In this document: positions 47,166 to 59,029 of the stretch, one piece after another
How the letters are laid out: the number at the start of each line of letters is the position of its first letter
Position numbering within the stretch: the stretch's first letter is position 1
Assembly: GCA_963969495.1 (NCBI GenBank)
Contig: OZ018329.1
Location: forward strand, 150,782,502 to 150,846,501
Source of the DNA: Ceratothoa steindachneri
Lineage: Eukaryota > Arthropoda > Malacostraca > Isopoda > Cymothoidae
Direction of reading: 5' to 3'
DNA: 64,000 bases
Program-made: the position numbers and the translations under genes
Notes under the pieces: generated by a model
What the model was told of the DNA's origin: nothing
What the model saw: the letters and a program-made list of their open reading frames with translations, nothing else
Databases searched by the model: none

Positions 47166-47965
47166 TTAGAGTGTGACCATTTTTTCGCCTTTCCAATTCC
47201 ATAAGTGAGGTGTGGCAAAAAGTTAAGGCCCGCCATTTTAATTAAAAATATATATTTTAATATAATTTAGTTTTGCTTTTTAATAAGCTTTTAGAAAGTT
47301 GTGACTTTTTAGTCTCAGTCGACTATACATCTCACTAATCAGTCGGTCCACGTTTTGCTTCTTTCTTTTTAATAACATTGTAACAATTCAGCCAATTCTA
47401 ACGAAATTTGAAACCCTTATGTTGTTTTACATTCTCTTTCGAATGATACAATTGGCAAAGTCCTCCCATGTTAGCCCGGAAATTATATTGTTTTAGCAAT
47501 AACATAACTATCATTCTCTTTCGAATGATATATTTGCCAAAGTCCTCCGAAGATTAGCCAGGAAATTATTTTCCTTTGGCAATTCATCATAACTATTCTG
47601 AACATTTTAACGAAATTTGAAACTCTGATGTTGTTTTACATTATATTTCGAATGTAATAATTGCCAAAGTCCCCCCAAGATTAGCTAGGGAATTATTTTA
47701 TTTTGGCAATAACATCATAACTCTTCGGCCGATTCTAACGAAATTTGAAGCCATTATGTTGTTTTAAATTCTCTTTCGAATGATACAATTGCTAAAGTCC
47801 TCCTAAAGTTAGCTCGGGAATGAGTTTTTTTGGTAATAACATCATAACTATTTTGGCTGATTCTAACGAAATTGGAAACCCCTTATATCTCTTTACATTC
47901 CCTTTTAAATAATATAATTGCCAAGGTCCTCCCAAGGTTACTCCTGGAATTATTCAAAGTTTTCA
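47166..47965. repeat. 127-bp satellite, right block
   Basis: After a spacer (47166-47340), about five units in the same orientation as the left block; one is shortened near 47500. The sequence just before the first unit (CATCTCACTAATCAGTCGGT) matches that before the left block (CATCTCACTATGTCGGTCAG), so both blocks begin at the same point of a larger unit. Confidence 0.87.
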
Positions 47966-49130
47966 AAGTCGTAAGGACATAAATCAGAATAAGTGAGGGA
48001 GGACACACGACTCTTTGGTCAGCAGACCTTGTTTTGAAGTTGAGAAAATAACTAAAATTAATAATTTCACTTGGTAGACTATAGCATATAACAACCCAAA
48101 GATCAACCTTTGCACGAATATCGGGCCAGCCAGGATGGTTTGCTGCTAGAGACTAATAGTGATAGAGCCTGTTGTTAGTGAGACCTATAGTGAGAGAACC
48201 TGTTCTTAAAATATTTCAATCCCACCACTACCCATAAGTACTGTCAAAAAGGATTCATTTTATGTATCATTACAATATTTAGGTACCCTCCGTAAGGAAT
48301 GAATAAAACTTCTCCACAATACTTCACCCATTTTCAATTTTAATAATCTTCAATCTAATGCCTTTAATAATTCTTCAATTAGCTCAATGGCTAATGCAAA
48401 GGACACACTCGTATGAAACATGTGTCCTCGCGTGATAGAGACACGTAAGTAAGTAGCACCGTTGGATCTTTGAATTCAAAAGTGTGTTCTCATTTAGGCA
48501 TCGGTAATAAAACCGGCAAACCTCTGAACGGAAAAGAACCATCAACTATCTGGATTCACGTCATAAAATTTAAAATCAATGTCAGTACCTGTAATTTTTA
48601 AATCACAGCCTATTGCAACAATGTGATTTCCCTTCGAATTGTAGAATCAATATATATTAAAATGTTAAAGCCTTTCCTCAATAATAACTCCCCTGTTGTT
48701 CTGTTCCCCTTAATATAACTCGCCTCATCCCCCACCACCTTTTCTTCTTGCCTTCAGTCCGTATCTTATCCAGTTGAGTTTCTTCCTTGCTTCAACTTGG
48801 TAAACTACTCTGCTGCATTCCTATTCGATTCCTTTTCCCTCAATAATGTAAAATTCTGCAACCTGTAGTTTATTCAATTAATCGCTGATTTTTTTTAGAA
48901 ATTTAATCTTTAAAGATCTAATAAAGGATACAATCTTCATTTATAATTTGCATTGATGTTAATACCAAGATGATTCAATCCTTGAATATTTATTAACAAT
49001 TGTTTCTCTTTCTCCGACCCGAGGCTGGGCATGGAGCCTGAAACGTTGTCAATATAGATAGAACATTATGAATACCCTTTTATTTCTGGTCCTTGGGTTT
49101 ATCCTGAAAATGAAATTATCCTTCATATAT
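47966..49130. other. No gene recognised
   Basis: No supported frame. One weak ribozyme-like fold at 49019-49055: GGCT/AGCC helix followed by TGAAACGTTGTC on the plus strand, without a proper CUGAUGA box. Confidence 0.4.
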
Positions 49131-49168
49131 AGAAGAAAAAACACTGTTTTGTAGTATAAAGTTTGTTA

Positions 49169-49216
49169 AAACGGAACTAGTTTCGATATGTAGTTTCCCA
49201 TATCATCTTCATCCGT
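49169..49216 (-). ncRNA. Hammerhead-like ribozyme motif
   Basis: Minus strand: closing helix AACGGA/TCCGTT, box TGAAGAT, helix II GATATG/CATATC, then GAAACTAG. All helices are Watson-Crick. It resembles the folds at 2359 and 39258. Confidence 0.5.
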
Positions 49217-49600
49217 TAACTAAGAGAAATCGACAAGGAAAACTGAAATAATATTTCAGGCAACTGACATTAATCTGGAGGCGTTAGCTTTAGGTGATTT
49301 ACAATATCCTTTAAATAAGGTTTGATACATAAGGACTACATTCATGCTGCCCTTCTGACAAATTGAAAATTGAAATTTCTTTCATTAATGAAGATTCAAA
49401 ATATTTCTTTTATTATGATCGTTACAATGACAAATTATTTGGCCACTAGGGAAATTTATTTTATGATTAGCGTTTTTTACATGGTTAAAAATACTAGAAG
49501 TATTGCTTACTCTACGAATATCCCCCTATGTTCATATGTGCGTTTATTTAATGACCTTTCGGTCTCTCCCATTATAATGAGGGGCAATTTGGAGTATATA

Positions 49601-51086
49601 TGTCGTAGAATGACTCCCGACGATATACCATATATCACTATTCGTTGAGGGAACTTCCTTAATTATCTCTAGAGTGCGTTTTTACTGTCTGGCGGCCGAT
49701 ATTATGTATCTTCAAAATGCTTGAGAAGTGGAACTGAGCTCAAGGATAATAATATTGCTATCATTAATAAAATAGAGTTTTATTAATAATAACTATAAAC
49801 AAAACACAAAAACGGAAAATATTGACAAACAGAATGGAAAGGGTCGTGGAGACTCGGGCTAATCCAAGGATTTAAGGGATCAAAAAAAGGTAAAACAAAT
49901 ATGGAGTTAAAGAGATGGGATGGTTCGATAAACCATTTAAAGCACAGGATAGAATTGACAAATAAGGGATCAATACTCAAAAGGTGACGCTTGGCTTACG
50001 TAACTTCATTAGGGTGCAGTGGAAGGTACTTGAAGGAATATTCGGTCCGCTGGCGAGTTCCAGCCGAAGGGGGGGGGGATAAAAGGATCCTGACGTGGCG
50101 TCTTGGAAAGGAGAACTGTTACTCGACGAACGGCTTGACGAACAATGGCTGTTCTAGGTTGTTCTCTTCTGAACAAAGGGGGGGATGAGAACCGTCTCTT
50201 GTCTACGGGCTCAAGAACAATGGCTGTTCTAATGTTGTTCTCCTTTGAACAACAGGGGGGGTGAGAACCGTTTCTTGGCGAAGGGCTCAAAACGAACAAT
50301 GGCTGTTCTAATGTTGTTCTCCTTGAACAACAGGGGGGGATGAGAACCGTTTCTTGGCGAAGGGCTCAAAACGAACAATGGCTGTTCTAATGCTGTTCTC
50401 CTTGAACAACAGGGGGGGGGGGATGAGAACCGTTTCTTGGCGAAGGGCTCAAAACGAACAATGGCTGTTCTAATGCTGTTCTAATGCTGTTCTCCTTGAA
50501 CAACAGGGGGGGGGGGGATGAGAACCGTTTCTTGGCGAAGGGCTCAAAACGAACAATGGCTGTTCTAATGCTGTTCTCCTTGAACAACAGGGGGGAAGGA
50601 TGCCTTAGGGACTTGGCGTCACTAAAGGCTCGAACCTTTGGCACTCAAGGAATATTGTCCTCCTTCTGGACAAGTGATGGTGAATCTCGAGGTCGAGGTC
50701 CCTTGGCGCACAAAGGGAGAGAGGGTCGTGGTGATGTTTCGCGACGAAAATCTGGATCTCCAATCTGATCTTAGTGGTAAAGTTTCCATATAAATAGCCA
50801 GGACATCTCCTTGGCGTGGGGGAGAATGGGGTGGAAGCTTCGAGGGAACGCACAGCCGAGCCGGGGAACAATGCCTTATCTGCCCATAAGCCTAACTCGA
50901 TCTGGCGAGGTCGGCGTATGGGGGCGAACGGGGGGGACGATAACCTCCTTGTTTAAACATTGGCGTCCGGTAGCTGTTGATAAGACTCCAAGCCTCGAAT
51001 CGAAGATGCACGTGGGTAGCCTCATGGTTTTAAATAAAATGTGATAGAAGTTGAAATGAATGCAGCTCTGAACTCGTTCTATCACA
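49601..51086 (-). repeat. 3' LTR of the Gypsy-type element
   Basis: 1486 bp. Contains six units of about 80 bp (50140-50600), each with GAACAATGGCTGTTC, CTCCTTGAACAACAG, a G-run of variable length and GAGAACCGTTTCTTGGCG. One unit has an extra 11-bp duplication near 50475. Open frames through this array are artefacts. Confidence 0.93.
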
Positions 51087-51489
51087 CCCTTCCATTCCAG
51101 GGGAAGTTGTCACTTCGAAAAAAAAAGAGAGAAGGGACAACGATAGAGCTCCGTTGTAGGGAACTCGTTTTCTTGTACCAACCGTATCTTCCTGCACCTA
51201 ACTATTATTACCTCAATACATGATTATTTTGATCTTTAGATTACAGGGGAAAATAACCTTTAATACAACTTAATAAAAAAAAAGGCATGGAACAATGAAA
51301 TGATATAAACTTAGTACATACGGGACAAAATAATTTATACGTAAATTAATAAGAACAAATATATATACATCAAAAAAATTAGACATTGAGCGTTACAAAA
51401 TTCAGACATATACATTAATTAATTATATTACAAAAGAATCTTAAATTAAGTCGTACAAGACGGTATATACCTACATGGAGATACTAATC

Positions 51490-53628
51490 CTATGAATACA
51501 ATTGTTCTACGCTATTCGGTAACGCATTCCTACTGAGTGCGTCAGCGACCTGGTTATCGGAACCTTTGATATAATTTATTTTAAATTGATACTCTTGCAA
51601 GAGTAAACTCCAGCGCATGATGCGGCCGTTTGAGTGTCGCACATTCCTAATATAGGCTAACGGACGGTGGTCGGTTCCTATTTGAAATTCTTTACATATC
51701 AAGTACAGCTTGAATTTGTCTATGACCCAGATAATTGATAGAGCTATCTTTTCTCTAGTGGCATATCTCTTTCCGCGTGGTAATAATTGACGACTAGCAT
51801 ATGCAACTGGATGACTCGTTCTGTCATCCACGTATTGAAGAAGTACACCTCCAATGCCCTCGTTGATCACGTCGGTCTTAACCCCAAAGGATTTTTCCGG
51901 GTTGGGCAACTTAAAAAAAATGGGGGCAGAAATGAACTTACTTTTGCGCTGATTAAAATGGGAAACAGCGACATCATTCCAACGTAAACGATCGGAGAAA
52001 TTCTTTTCCTGAAGGGGGCATAGGGGGGCCGAAATTGCAGCGAAATTCGGAACAAATCGCTGATAGGGAGAAGCTGATCCTAGGATCGATCTTAATGGCT
52101 TCTTTGTAATCGGGAGGGGCATGTCGGCGATTGCCTTAATCTTGTTCTCGTGGGGACCTAACTTGTTTTGTCCTATTTTGAAACCCAAATATTTGATGGT
52201 TTCGTGGGCAAACTGGCATTTGCTGGGGCCAATGGTGAGGCCATTTTCACGCAGTTGCTCGAAAAGAGCTAATAGGGTGGATAAATGGTGACTCCATTTA
52301 ATTAGTTCTTGGAGCTGATTCTTCTGACGTGGTGTCAGCTGCGCGTCACTATCCAGGTCAGAGGGTTCCAAAGACTCGCCTGGTAGAAAAGGAGGAGGGT
52401 ACTCGGCATCAGGTTGGATGCACACTGTCTGGATTACCTTAAGGGACTCCGCGGGGCAGTCCTCTTCAAGCGCCGATGCTTCGTCCAGTTCTACGAAGGT
52501 ATCTCCATGGGCGCGTTGGGGGTTCTTTATTTCTTGGGGTCCAGGGACAGTCTCCGTGTCCTTGTCTGGGGCCTTATCACCTAAGGGTGTTAGTGATTCA
52601 CACTCCTCTTTTGCCGTCCTAAAGTCCTGGTTAGGGGTCTCCGAGAAATCGGACGGTATCGGGGTTCTGATGGGGACGGGCTCCTGGGCTTCTTTCTTAT
52701 CTCGGCCTTGAGGAAGGGCGGCCTGAAACACAGGGTCGAAACTTACTTGGGGGCTCTGTCCTATAAGTACGGAACAGAATTTTATGGGTGCTACAATGAC
52801 TTCAGCCCAGCCATTATAATATTGACACTGCAGGTAACATCTAGCGACGGGGAATCGGTTCGCCCGCCCAAGTTGGTCATGTACCACCGCAAATTTTTCG
52901 TGGTTAGAGGCCACTGGGAGGAGTTCGTCGGACACGATGAAGCATGTACATCCTGTGTCCCTGACGAGAGTCGATACTCGACAGCTGTCCACGCTGCCCT
53001 CCTCATATTTCAAAGTTCCCGATGAACTTTTACCAAAAACAAAATTTACCTGGTGGCCTGACGGAGGGGGAGAAGTTTCTGCTTGGGTCTGCACCACCGG
53101 GGGAGCCGGGGTCGCATTAATCTGGTGAACTTGGTGGGCTGGTCCGCTTTTAAGCCTAGAATTTTGGGGGCAATTCCAGCTCATGTGGTTTTCTACACCA
53201 CAGGTGAAGCATATGGTTGGTCGCTTCGGGAAGAGAGATGGAGGAGAAGTCTTAACGGGAGGTTTGGAGTCCCGTTGTTGGTTTTGGGGAAAGAAGTTTT
53301 GAGGTTTTACGGGGCTCGGAAACTTTGTCAGCTTTCCTGGGAAGGAGCGCGAGTCCGTCCTTCTTTCTTCTCGTTGGATTTTTTTTTCTCGTTCTTCTCG
53401 TTGTATTTTTCTTTCTCGTTCTTCTCGTCGGATTACTCTTTCCCTTTCTATTACTTCCATTTTTCTTTGAAATTCTGCTTCAATCCGAGCTAATTCAATC
53501 TGATGGTCAGCTTGTCTTATCCGTTTCTCTCTTTCTCTTCTTTGCTCCTCTTGAATGTACTCAATTAGTTCTTTTCCGGAAAGTCCACAGGACTCTCCTT
53601 GCGCTTTAAAGATTTCAAACTGAGTCAT
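51490..53628 (-). pseudogene. Gypsy-type gag-pol fusion ORF, deleted RT, no integrase
   Basis: Open frame; ATG at 53628 (the frame extends nine codons upstream). Numbered from the ATG: Glu/Arg-rich coiled coil about 10-95; one CCHC knuckle CFTCGVENHMSWNC at 140-153; aspartic protease motif RDTGCTCFI at about 223; acidic linker to about 430; then RT resumes at WSHHLSTLLALFEQL (usually downstream of the YxDD box), YLGFKIG, and RNase H about 575-705 with D, E, D and D positions in KTDVINEG, ATREKIA, GTDHRPL and QVADALSR. The fingers, palm and catalytic YxDD are missing by an in-frame deletion, and no integrase lies in 51087-51489. The frame without stops suggests either very young loss or a selected non-autonomous form. 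Confidence 0.9.
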
Positions 53629-53957
53629 CTTTGCACTTGGGGGCGCACTAGTCAACCAACTAAAATTCCTCGCAACAAGAATTATGCCTCTATAGAATTA
53701 GCCTACCTAAATATGGGCACTGACCTATTCGTACTTGGTTTCTCAATCTAAATAACCACTGACTAAAATCACAAAAAAAAACAAACAAATTATTATAACC
53801 GTTCCTTGAGCTACTCCAGCTTCTTAAGTTTCAAAAAAAAGGGGATAGCAATCGTTAAAACAAAAGGGAACTACTATATTCTATTATTATAACGAATAAC
53901 ACTATGCTTTACTCGACTGAGACCAGTGTTTGCAAAGATATAGCGTTAAACCTTACA

Positions 53958-53969
53958 CACCTGATACCA
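53958..53969 (-). promoter_or_regulatory. Primer-binding site of the Gypsy-type element
   Basis: TGGTATCAGGTG on the minus strand begins with TGG, so it can pair with a tRNA CCA end. It lies about 37 bp inside the LTR edge, an unusually long gap filled mostly by a (TA)n tract (53981-54006). Confidence 0.65.
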
Positions 53970-54006
53970 AATTTAAATAGTATATATATATATATATATA
54001 TATATA

Positions 54007-55478
54007 TGTCGTAGAATGACTCCCGACGATATACCATATATCACTATTCGTTGAGGGAACTTCCTTAATTATCTCTAGAGTGCGTTTTTACTGTCTGGCG
54101 GCCGATATTATGTATCTTCAAAATGCTTGAGAAGTGGAACTGAGCTCAAGGATAATAATATTGCTATCATTAATAAAATAGAGTTTTATTAATAATAACT
54201 ATAAACAAAACACAAAAACGGAAAATATTGACAAATAGAATGGAAAGGGTCGTGGAGACTCGGGCTAATCCAAGGATTTAAGGGATCAAAAAAAGGTAAA
54301 ACAAATATGGAGTTAAAGAGATGGGATGGTTCGATAAACCATTTAAAGCACAGGATAGAATTGACAAATAAGGGATCAATACTCAAAAGGTGACGCTTGG
54401 CTTACGTAACTTCATTAGGGTGCAGTGGAAGGTACTTGAAGGAATATTCGGTCCGCTGGCGAGTTCCAGCCGAAGGGGGGGGGGATAAAAGGATCCTGAC
54501 GTGGCGTCTTGGAAAGGAGAACTGTTACTCGACGAACGGCTTGACGAACAATGGCTGTTCTAGGTTGTTCTCTTCTGAACAAAGGGGGGGATGAGAACCG
54601 TCTCTTGTCTACGGGCTCAAGAACAATGGCTGTTCTAATGTTGTTCTCCTTTGAACAACAGGGGGGGTGAGAACCGTTTCTTGGCGAAGGGCTCAAAACG
54701 AACAATGGCTGTTCTAATGTTGTTCTCCTTGAACAACAGGGGGGGGATGAGAACCGTTTCTTGGCGAAGGGCTCAAAACGAACAATGGCTGTTCTAATGC
54801 TGTTCTCCTTGAACAACAGGGGGGGGGGGGATGAGAACCGTTTCTTGGCGAAGGGCTCAAAACGAACAATGGCTGTTCTAATGCTGTTCTCCTTGAACAA
54901 CAGGGGGGGGGATGAGAACCGTTTCTTGGCGAAGGGCTCAAAACGAACAATGGCTGTTCTAATGCTGTTCTCCTTGAACAACAGGGGGGGGATGCCTTGG
55001 GGACTTGGCGTCACTAAAGGCTCGAACCTTTGGCACTCAAGGAATATTGTCCTCCTTCTGGACAAGTGATGGTGAATCTCGAGGTCGAGGTCCCTTGGCG
55101 CACAAAGGGAGAGAGGGTCGTGGTGATGTTTCGCGACGAAAATCTGGATCTCCAATCTGATCTTAGTGGTAAAGTTTCCATATAAATAGCCAGGACATCT
55201 CCTTGGCGTGGGGGAGAATGGGGTGGAAGCTTCGAGGGAACGCACAGCCGAGCCGGGGAACAATGCCTTATCTGCCCATAAGCCTAACTCGATCTGGCGA
55301 GGTCGGCGTATGGGGGCGAACGGGGGGGACGATAACCTCCTTGTTTAAACATTGGCGTCCGGTAGCTGTTGATAAGACTCCAAGCCTCGAATCGAAGATG
55401 CACGTGGGTAGCCTCATGGTTTTAAATAAAATGTGATAGAAGTTGAAATGAATGCAGCTCTGAACTCGTTCTATCACA
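54007..55478 (-). repeat. 5' LTR of the Gypsy-type element
   Basis: 1472 bp; nearly identical to the 3' LTR. Also six units of the 80-bp array (54540-54990) with different G-run lengths. A 282-codon minus-strand frame over it is a by-product of the array, not a gene. Confidence 0.93.
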
Positions 55479-55489
55479 TAGATGTCTGC

Positions 55490-56560
55490 ATCCTTATTTT
55501 GCGATTTTGGCTTAGTGGAACGGAAAGATTTTCTGATAGTTGAGGGATATTTGAAAGTGGTCAAGTTGTGATATACAATGGAGTTTAGTCCTTTAAACAA
55601 GGAGAATATGGTAGAGATAATAAATTATTTTTACATGTAAGATTTTTTTTTGAGAACTGTAGAACAAAAAAAAATCTCACATGTAATAAGAATTGCCTAT
55701 GAAAAAAATACAAAAATCATTGTATAAAACTGTGCGCTTCACAGTTCTAGCGACGCGGTGTTTAGCTGTTGTATGCATGCTCACATGTCCAAGATAGGAA
55801 GCTGAACTCTAGGGAGAGAGAGCACTATGTCCCACGCAGTGCCGACCCTGGTGTGCTGGTGGAAAGTAGTATTTATTTTTTACTCCGCTTGTGTTGTACT
55901 TAAAAACGTGTTTATATTTTTGAATGTGATAAAGTGTAGCATTTAATTCATATTTGTTTCGGTTCTTTTATTAATTAATTAATTGAGCTGATGAAATTTA
56001 TCTTGGAAAATAATCTAGATTATGTTCTCAGTGAAATTACGAAACTAATAAAAATCCTCTTGACAATTCCCATGACTACATTAGAGGCAGAACGCTGCTT
56101 TTCAACACTGAAAAGAATAAAAAGTTTTCTAAGGAGCAAAATGAATTCTATAAGTCTGAATGCACTTGCAGTGCTTTCAATGGAGAAAAAATTCCTCATT
56201 AGTCATCCAGAGATCAAGGAGAAAATAATCTAGCTTTTCGGGTAAATTAAAACAATAAGACTGGATTTCGTTTTTAAAGGAATGGATCAAGCTTGAACTG
56301 TAACAATTTAGGCTATTAGTAAGTAAAAAAATTTTGATTTTATTATGTTTAGGATTTTATCAAGTTTATCTATAAATTTTATTTTTATATGCTTATTTCA
56401 TTTTACACAATATTAAAACAATGCTAAAAATTTCTGATGCAGCACCCCCGCTAATTTTAGCTACGAGCCGCCACAATAAGGCATCCTGGTCATGAACTGG
56501 CCTAGAACTGGGTACGCAGCATCGTCTACATACAAATAGAAATTTAGTTCTGCGAAACTG
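55490..56560 (+). mobile_element. Deleted hAT-type transposon copy
   Basis: Begins near a 21-bp inverted repeat (55631-55651 with 55666-55686: TTACATGT-A-GATTTTTTTTT). A promoter-like part (55725-55975) is shared with 2535-2915. The coding frame follows directly. The right edge, with GCTACGAGCCGCCAC, is about 56460-56560; exact tips not found. Confidence 0.7.
55985..56233 (+). pseudogene. hAT dimerisation domain of the deleted copy
   Basis: The frame starts at about 55985 (LMKFILENNLDYVLSEITK) and reads TIPMTTLEAERCFSTLKRIK then FLRSKMNS and ALAVLSMEKKFL, ending KEKII. TTxEAERCFSTLKRIKT is the C-terminal signature of ZMYM1/TTF-type hAT transposases. The upstream 5' sequence is joined straight to this last domain, so the catalytic part was deleted. 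The same junction occurs in the copy at 2535-2915. Confidence 0.85.
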
Positions 56561-56629
56561 GGGTTTGGCTGCCTTGCGCATCAGTCAACCTCACAGGGGG
56601 TATGGTTATTTTATATCGCCCTAGATACT

Positions 56630-57240
56630 AATTTGTCAATTTTGGGGGGGTCAAAAGCTCGTCTCACTAATGAACTGGAAGCTTCGGTATCCAACATAGC
56701 GGTGGTCAGCAGTCGTCTTACCAGCCCTCTTAATAACAATTCACTAAATTATTTTATAAGTACTAGTCTAACGGGGAGGAGGTCACTGGATCCTGCTGGG
56801 GTACTTCGTCTGGTGGGAGTCCGTTAAAAAAAGGTTCCGTATAATGCAGTATCCAACCTCTGGGTCAAGCTCAGGATATCTTAGGTCCTCTTCGTAATCA
56901 ACAGAAATATCGTACTGTTCAGACTCAATTTCACAAACGTCTTCCCCCCCCCCTCCAATATACTGTTTTAGTTCTCGACTTATCAGTATGAGTTTGTTCT
57001 GAGGGCTTAGAAAAACTTGCTCTCGCGTTCCTTGGCGCTTGAAGGTGTCCGACTATAACCCTCAGATCTCTTACTTTCACTCCTCCTGTTTTCCTTCTCG
57101 CAGCCTACCGTGCAATATGGAGGGTTTCGGCATTCAGCAGCATAATGTCCCTTAATCTCATAGTTATGGCACCTAGTACCTTTTCTTCATTGGATCATTA
57201 TGTGCCCAAGTTGGCTACAGTTAAAGCAGCTTTCTGCCTT
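56630..57240 (-). pseudogene. Non-LTR ORF1 zinc-knuckle fragment
   Basis: On the minus strand CFNCSQLGHIMIQ (57190-57235) and CHNYEIKGHYAAEC (57130-57175) are two CCHC-type knuckles, followed by a Glu/Lys/Arg/Ser-rich tail (CEKENRRSESKRSEGYS). One stop lies between the knuckles. Further left the frame is degenerate. Only the C-terminal half of an ORF1 is seen. Confidence 0.6.
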
Positions 57241-58500
57241 GGCCGGGTTTTGGGATAAAGATCATCTTTGCCGTTTTGAATTTGGCAGGGAAGTAACCTA
57301 TTCATCAAGCTGGGTCAAAAGACTCCATGTTTAAATAAATATGTTGTTATTATTACTTCTTCTCTTGTTATTTTCAGGTGTATGGGTCTATGTACTCTTG
57401 ATCTTTACGTATGACTGCTATTGGGTCTGTCAACCTTTCGTTAAGTTCCCCCATTACTTCTGTCTCAAATTCCGCATTCTATCCGGAATTTTCATCTTTG
57501 TTTATATTAAAACTTCTTCCCAATGTTTTATGAAGAGGTTAAATTTTGACCGGTTTGTTTTTATTATTCCTTGATCGTTAATTTCTAGTTTACTGGGCAG
57601 TGGTCTTCCCTGCAGTTTTTTTTTTACTGTGTGTCCCAGAATTTTTTAACACTTAGTTCTTGATTGATTGATTTTATAATATCGTCCCATCTCCTTGTCT
57701 TATCTTCTGTAATTAATCTGTTTAGTTGAGCCTGTACTTGGACATTTCCAGGTGCATTGCTGGGTTTAGCATCTTTTTCATATCTTGATTAATGTTACTT
57801 ATTTCTCTAGCTTTATTTTTCATTTCTTCTCCCTATATTGATATAAATTGTGTCTCCACATATAGAAACTTTAATCATAAACCACTTCTTGTCCATTTTT
57901 AAATTCTATTCTTCATATATACAGTGTGCATCAAAACTTTCAGCTGTTTTGAGGGTTCACTATGAAGATGCTCTTAATATTTATTGCTGTAGACAATAGA
58001 CCTAATGTGCGAAGAAGTCGATGGTCAAAAAATGTAATATATAAAAAAGTGGCTTGCTTAAGTGGCGACAAATGGTCGCTTCGTTCGCAAGTTCGTACAT
58101 CTAAGGGGACATGATGAGAGACTTGGAAGAAAGGGGTACAATTGAAGTGGATTGGTAAGTGGGTCCCTTATGTCGTCAAACCAATCACTTACTGCACTAT
58201 GAAAAGTCACCAAAATGACAGAGTCTGCATTTGTGTTACAATACTACTCGCGTTATGCATGTTCTTCATTGTTTTTACGATGTTGTCTGGTGCTTTGAAG
58301 ATATTTATTCTGGTTATTTCTTTGGGGCCTGGCGCTTTTTGCTTGAATTAACAAATTGCGCCTTTTATTTCTTCTGGTGCTATATTGGTCCCTGTACCAA
58401 GAATTTTTTGCTCTCATGTGTTACTGCTGGTTCTGGGAATATCTTTTCGACATGGTTTCTCGTGGTTTTACCAAGATATGGATGAAAGTCTTCTTTCTCT
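57241..58500 (-). pseudogene. Scrambled Jockey-like ORF2 fragments
   Basis: Right to left: APEEIKGAIC and KQKAPGPKEIT (58250-58400), the RT start; LITEDKTRRWDDIIKSINQE and VKKFWDT (57600-57760), which belong to the linker before the RT; IGYFPAKFKTAKMIFIPKPG (57242-57303), the next RT motif. The linker block lies after the RT start, so the order is not that of one intact element: either two truncated copies are juxtaposed or a rearrangement occurred. ORF1 knuckles follow directly to the left. Confidence 0.6.
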
Positions 58501-59029
58501 TCTGATGATATGGAGACAAAGACTTACAGTGGACGTGAAATAGTTCTAGAATTCTCCCCGTGTTCCTTGTATATTGCTATTTTTCTTCTCAGGGTTCCAC
58601 TTTGATTGTGTTTATTACTTCTCTGTTTTCGTTAAGGTATTTTTTCTACGTTGATTTTACTTATTAGGCTATTCACTTAATGTCCTTACTGCTATTCTCT
58701 GAGACGCCTTAGTTCTTCTTACCTCTTCCTGAATGAAATATCTCTCTGTCGTCGGTCTGAGAAGCTTTATTAGGCCGTATTTTGCGCCGGTTCGCATATG
58801 AGAGATCCTTTGGGATAAAATTACAGTTTTTTTGTAACCTTCCCAGTTTGCTCTTCTGCACAGTCATCGCCAAAGTTTTTGAGACTACCATATTTTTTAT
58901 AGACGGGAGTTAATAGAACTAATCAAACGTTGCATTTTGTTTTAGTATTTCTGTATCATAATTTGAAGGTGGAATATACATAAATTTATAGCACGAACCC
59001 ACTTTATTAATAAATTTAGTCAATTAACT

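Larger units (their letters stand above)
49601..55478 (-). mobile_element. Ty3/Gypsy-type LTR retrotransposon, non-autonomous
   Basis: Two long direct repeats (49601-51086 and 54007-55478) begin TG and end CA. On the minus strand, PPT-like GGAATGGAAGGG (51087-51098) directly precedes the 3' LTR, and a TGG-starting primer site (TGGTATCAGGTG, 53958-53969) follows the 5' LTR after a (TA)n tract. The single internal ORF lacks the RT active site and the integrase. I found no clear target duplication. The LTRs are nearly identical apart from repeat-number changes, so insertion is recent. Confidence 0.93.

Noticed and set aside
49019..49055. A further hammerhead-like fold
   Set aside because: The GGCT/AGCC helix and TGAAACGTTGTC are suggestive but the CUGA-type box is absent (CCCGA), so it is at best a decayed relative.
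50140..50600. Steroid-receptor response elements in the LTR array
   Set aside because: The GAACA/TGTTC half-sites are five bases apart rather than three, and arthropod ecdysone receptors favour a different half-site.
54415..55263. A 282-codon open frame on the minus strand
   Set aside because: It lies wholly within the LTR and runs through the 80-bp array, giving repeated FEPFAKKRFSSPP blocks. The other LTR copy breaks the same frame, so it is a by-product of the repeat.
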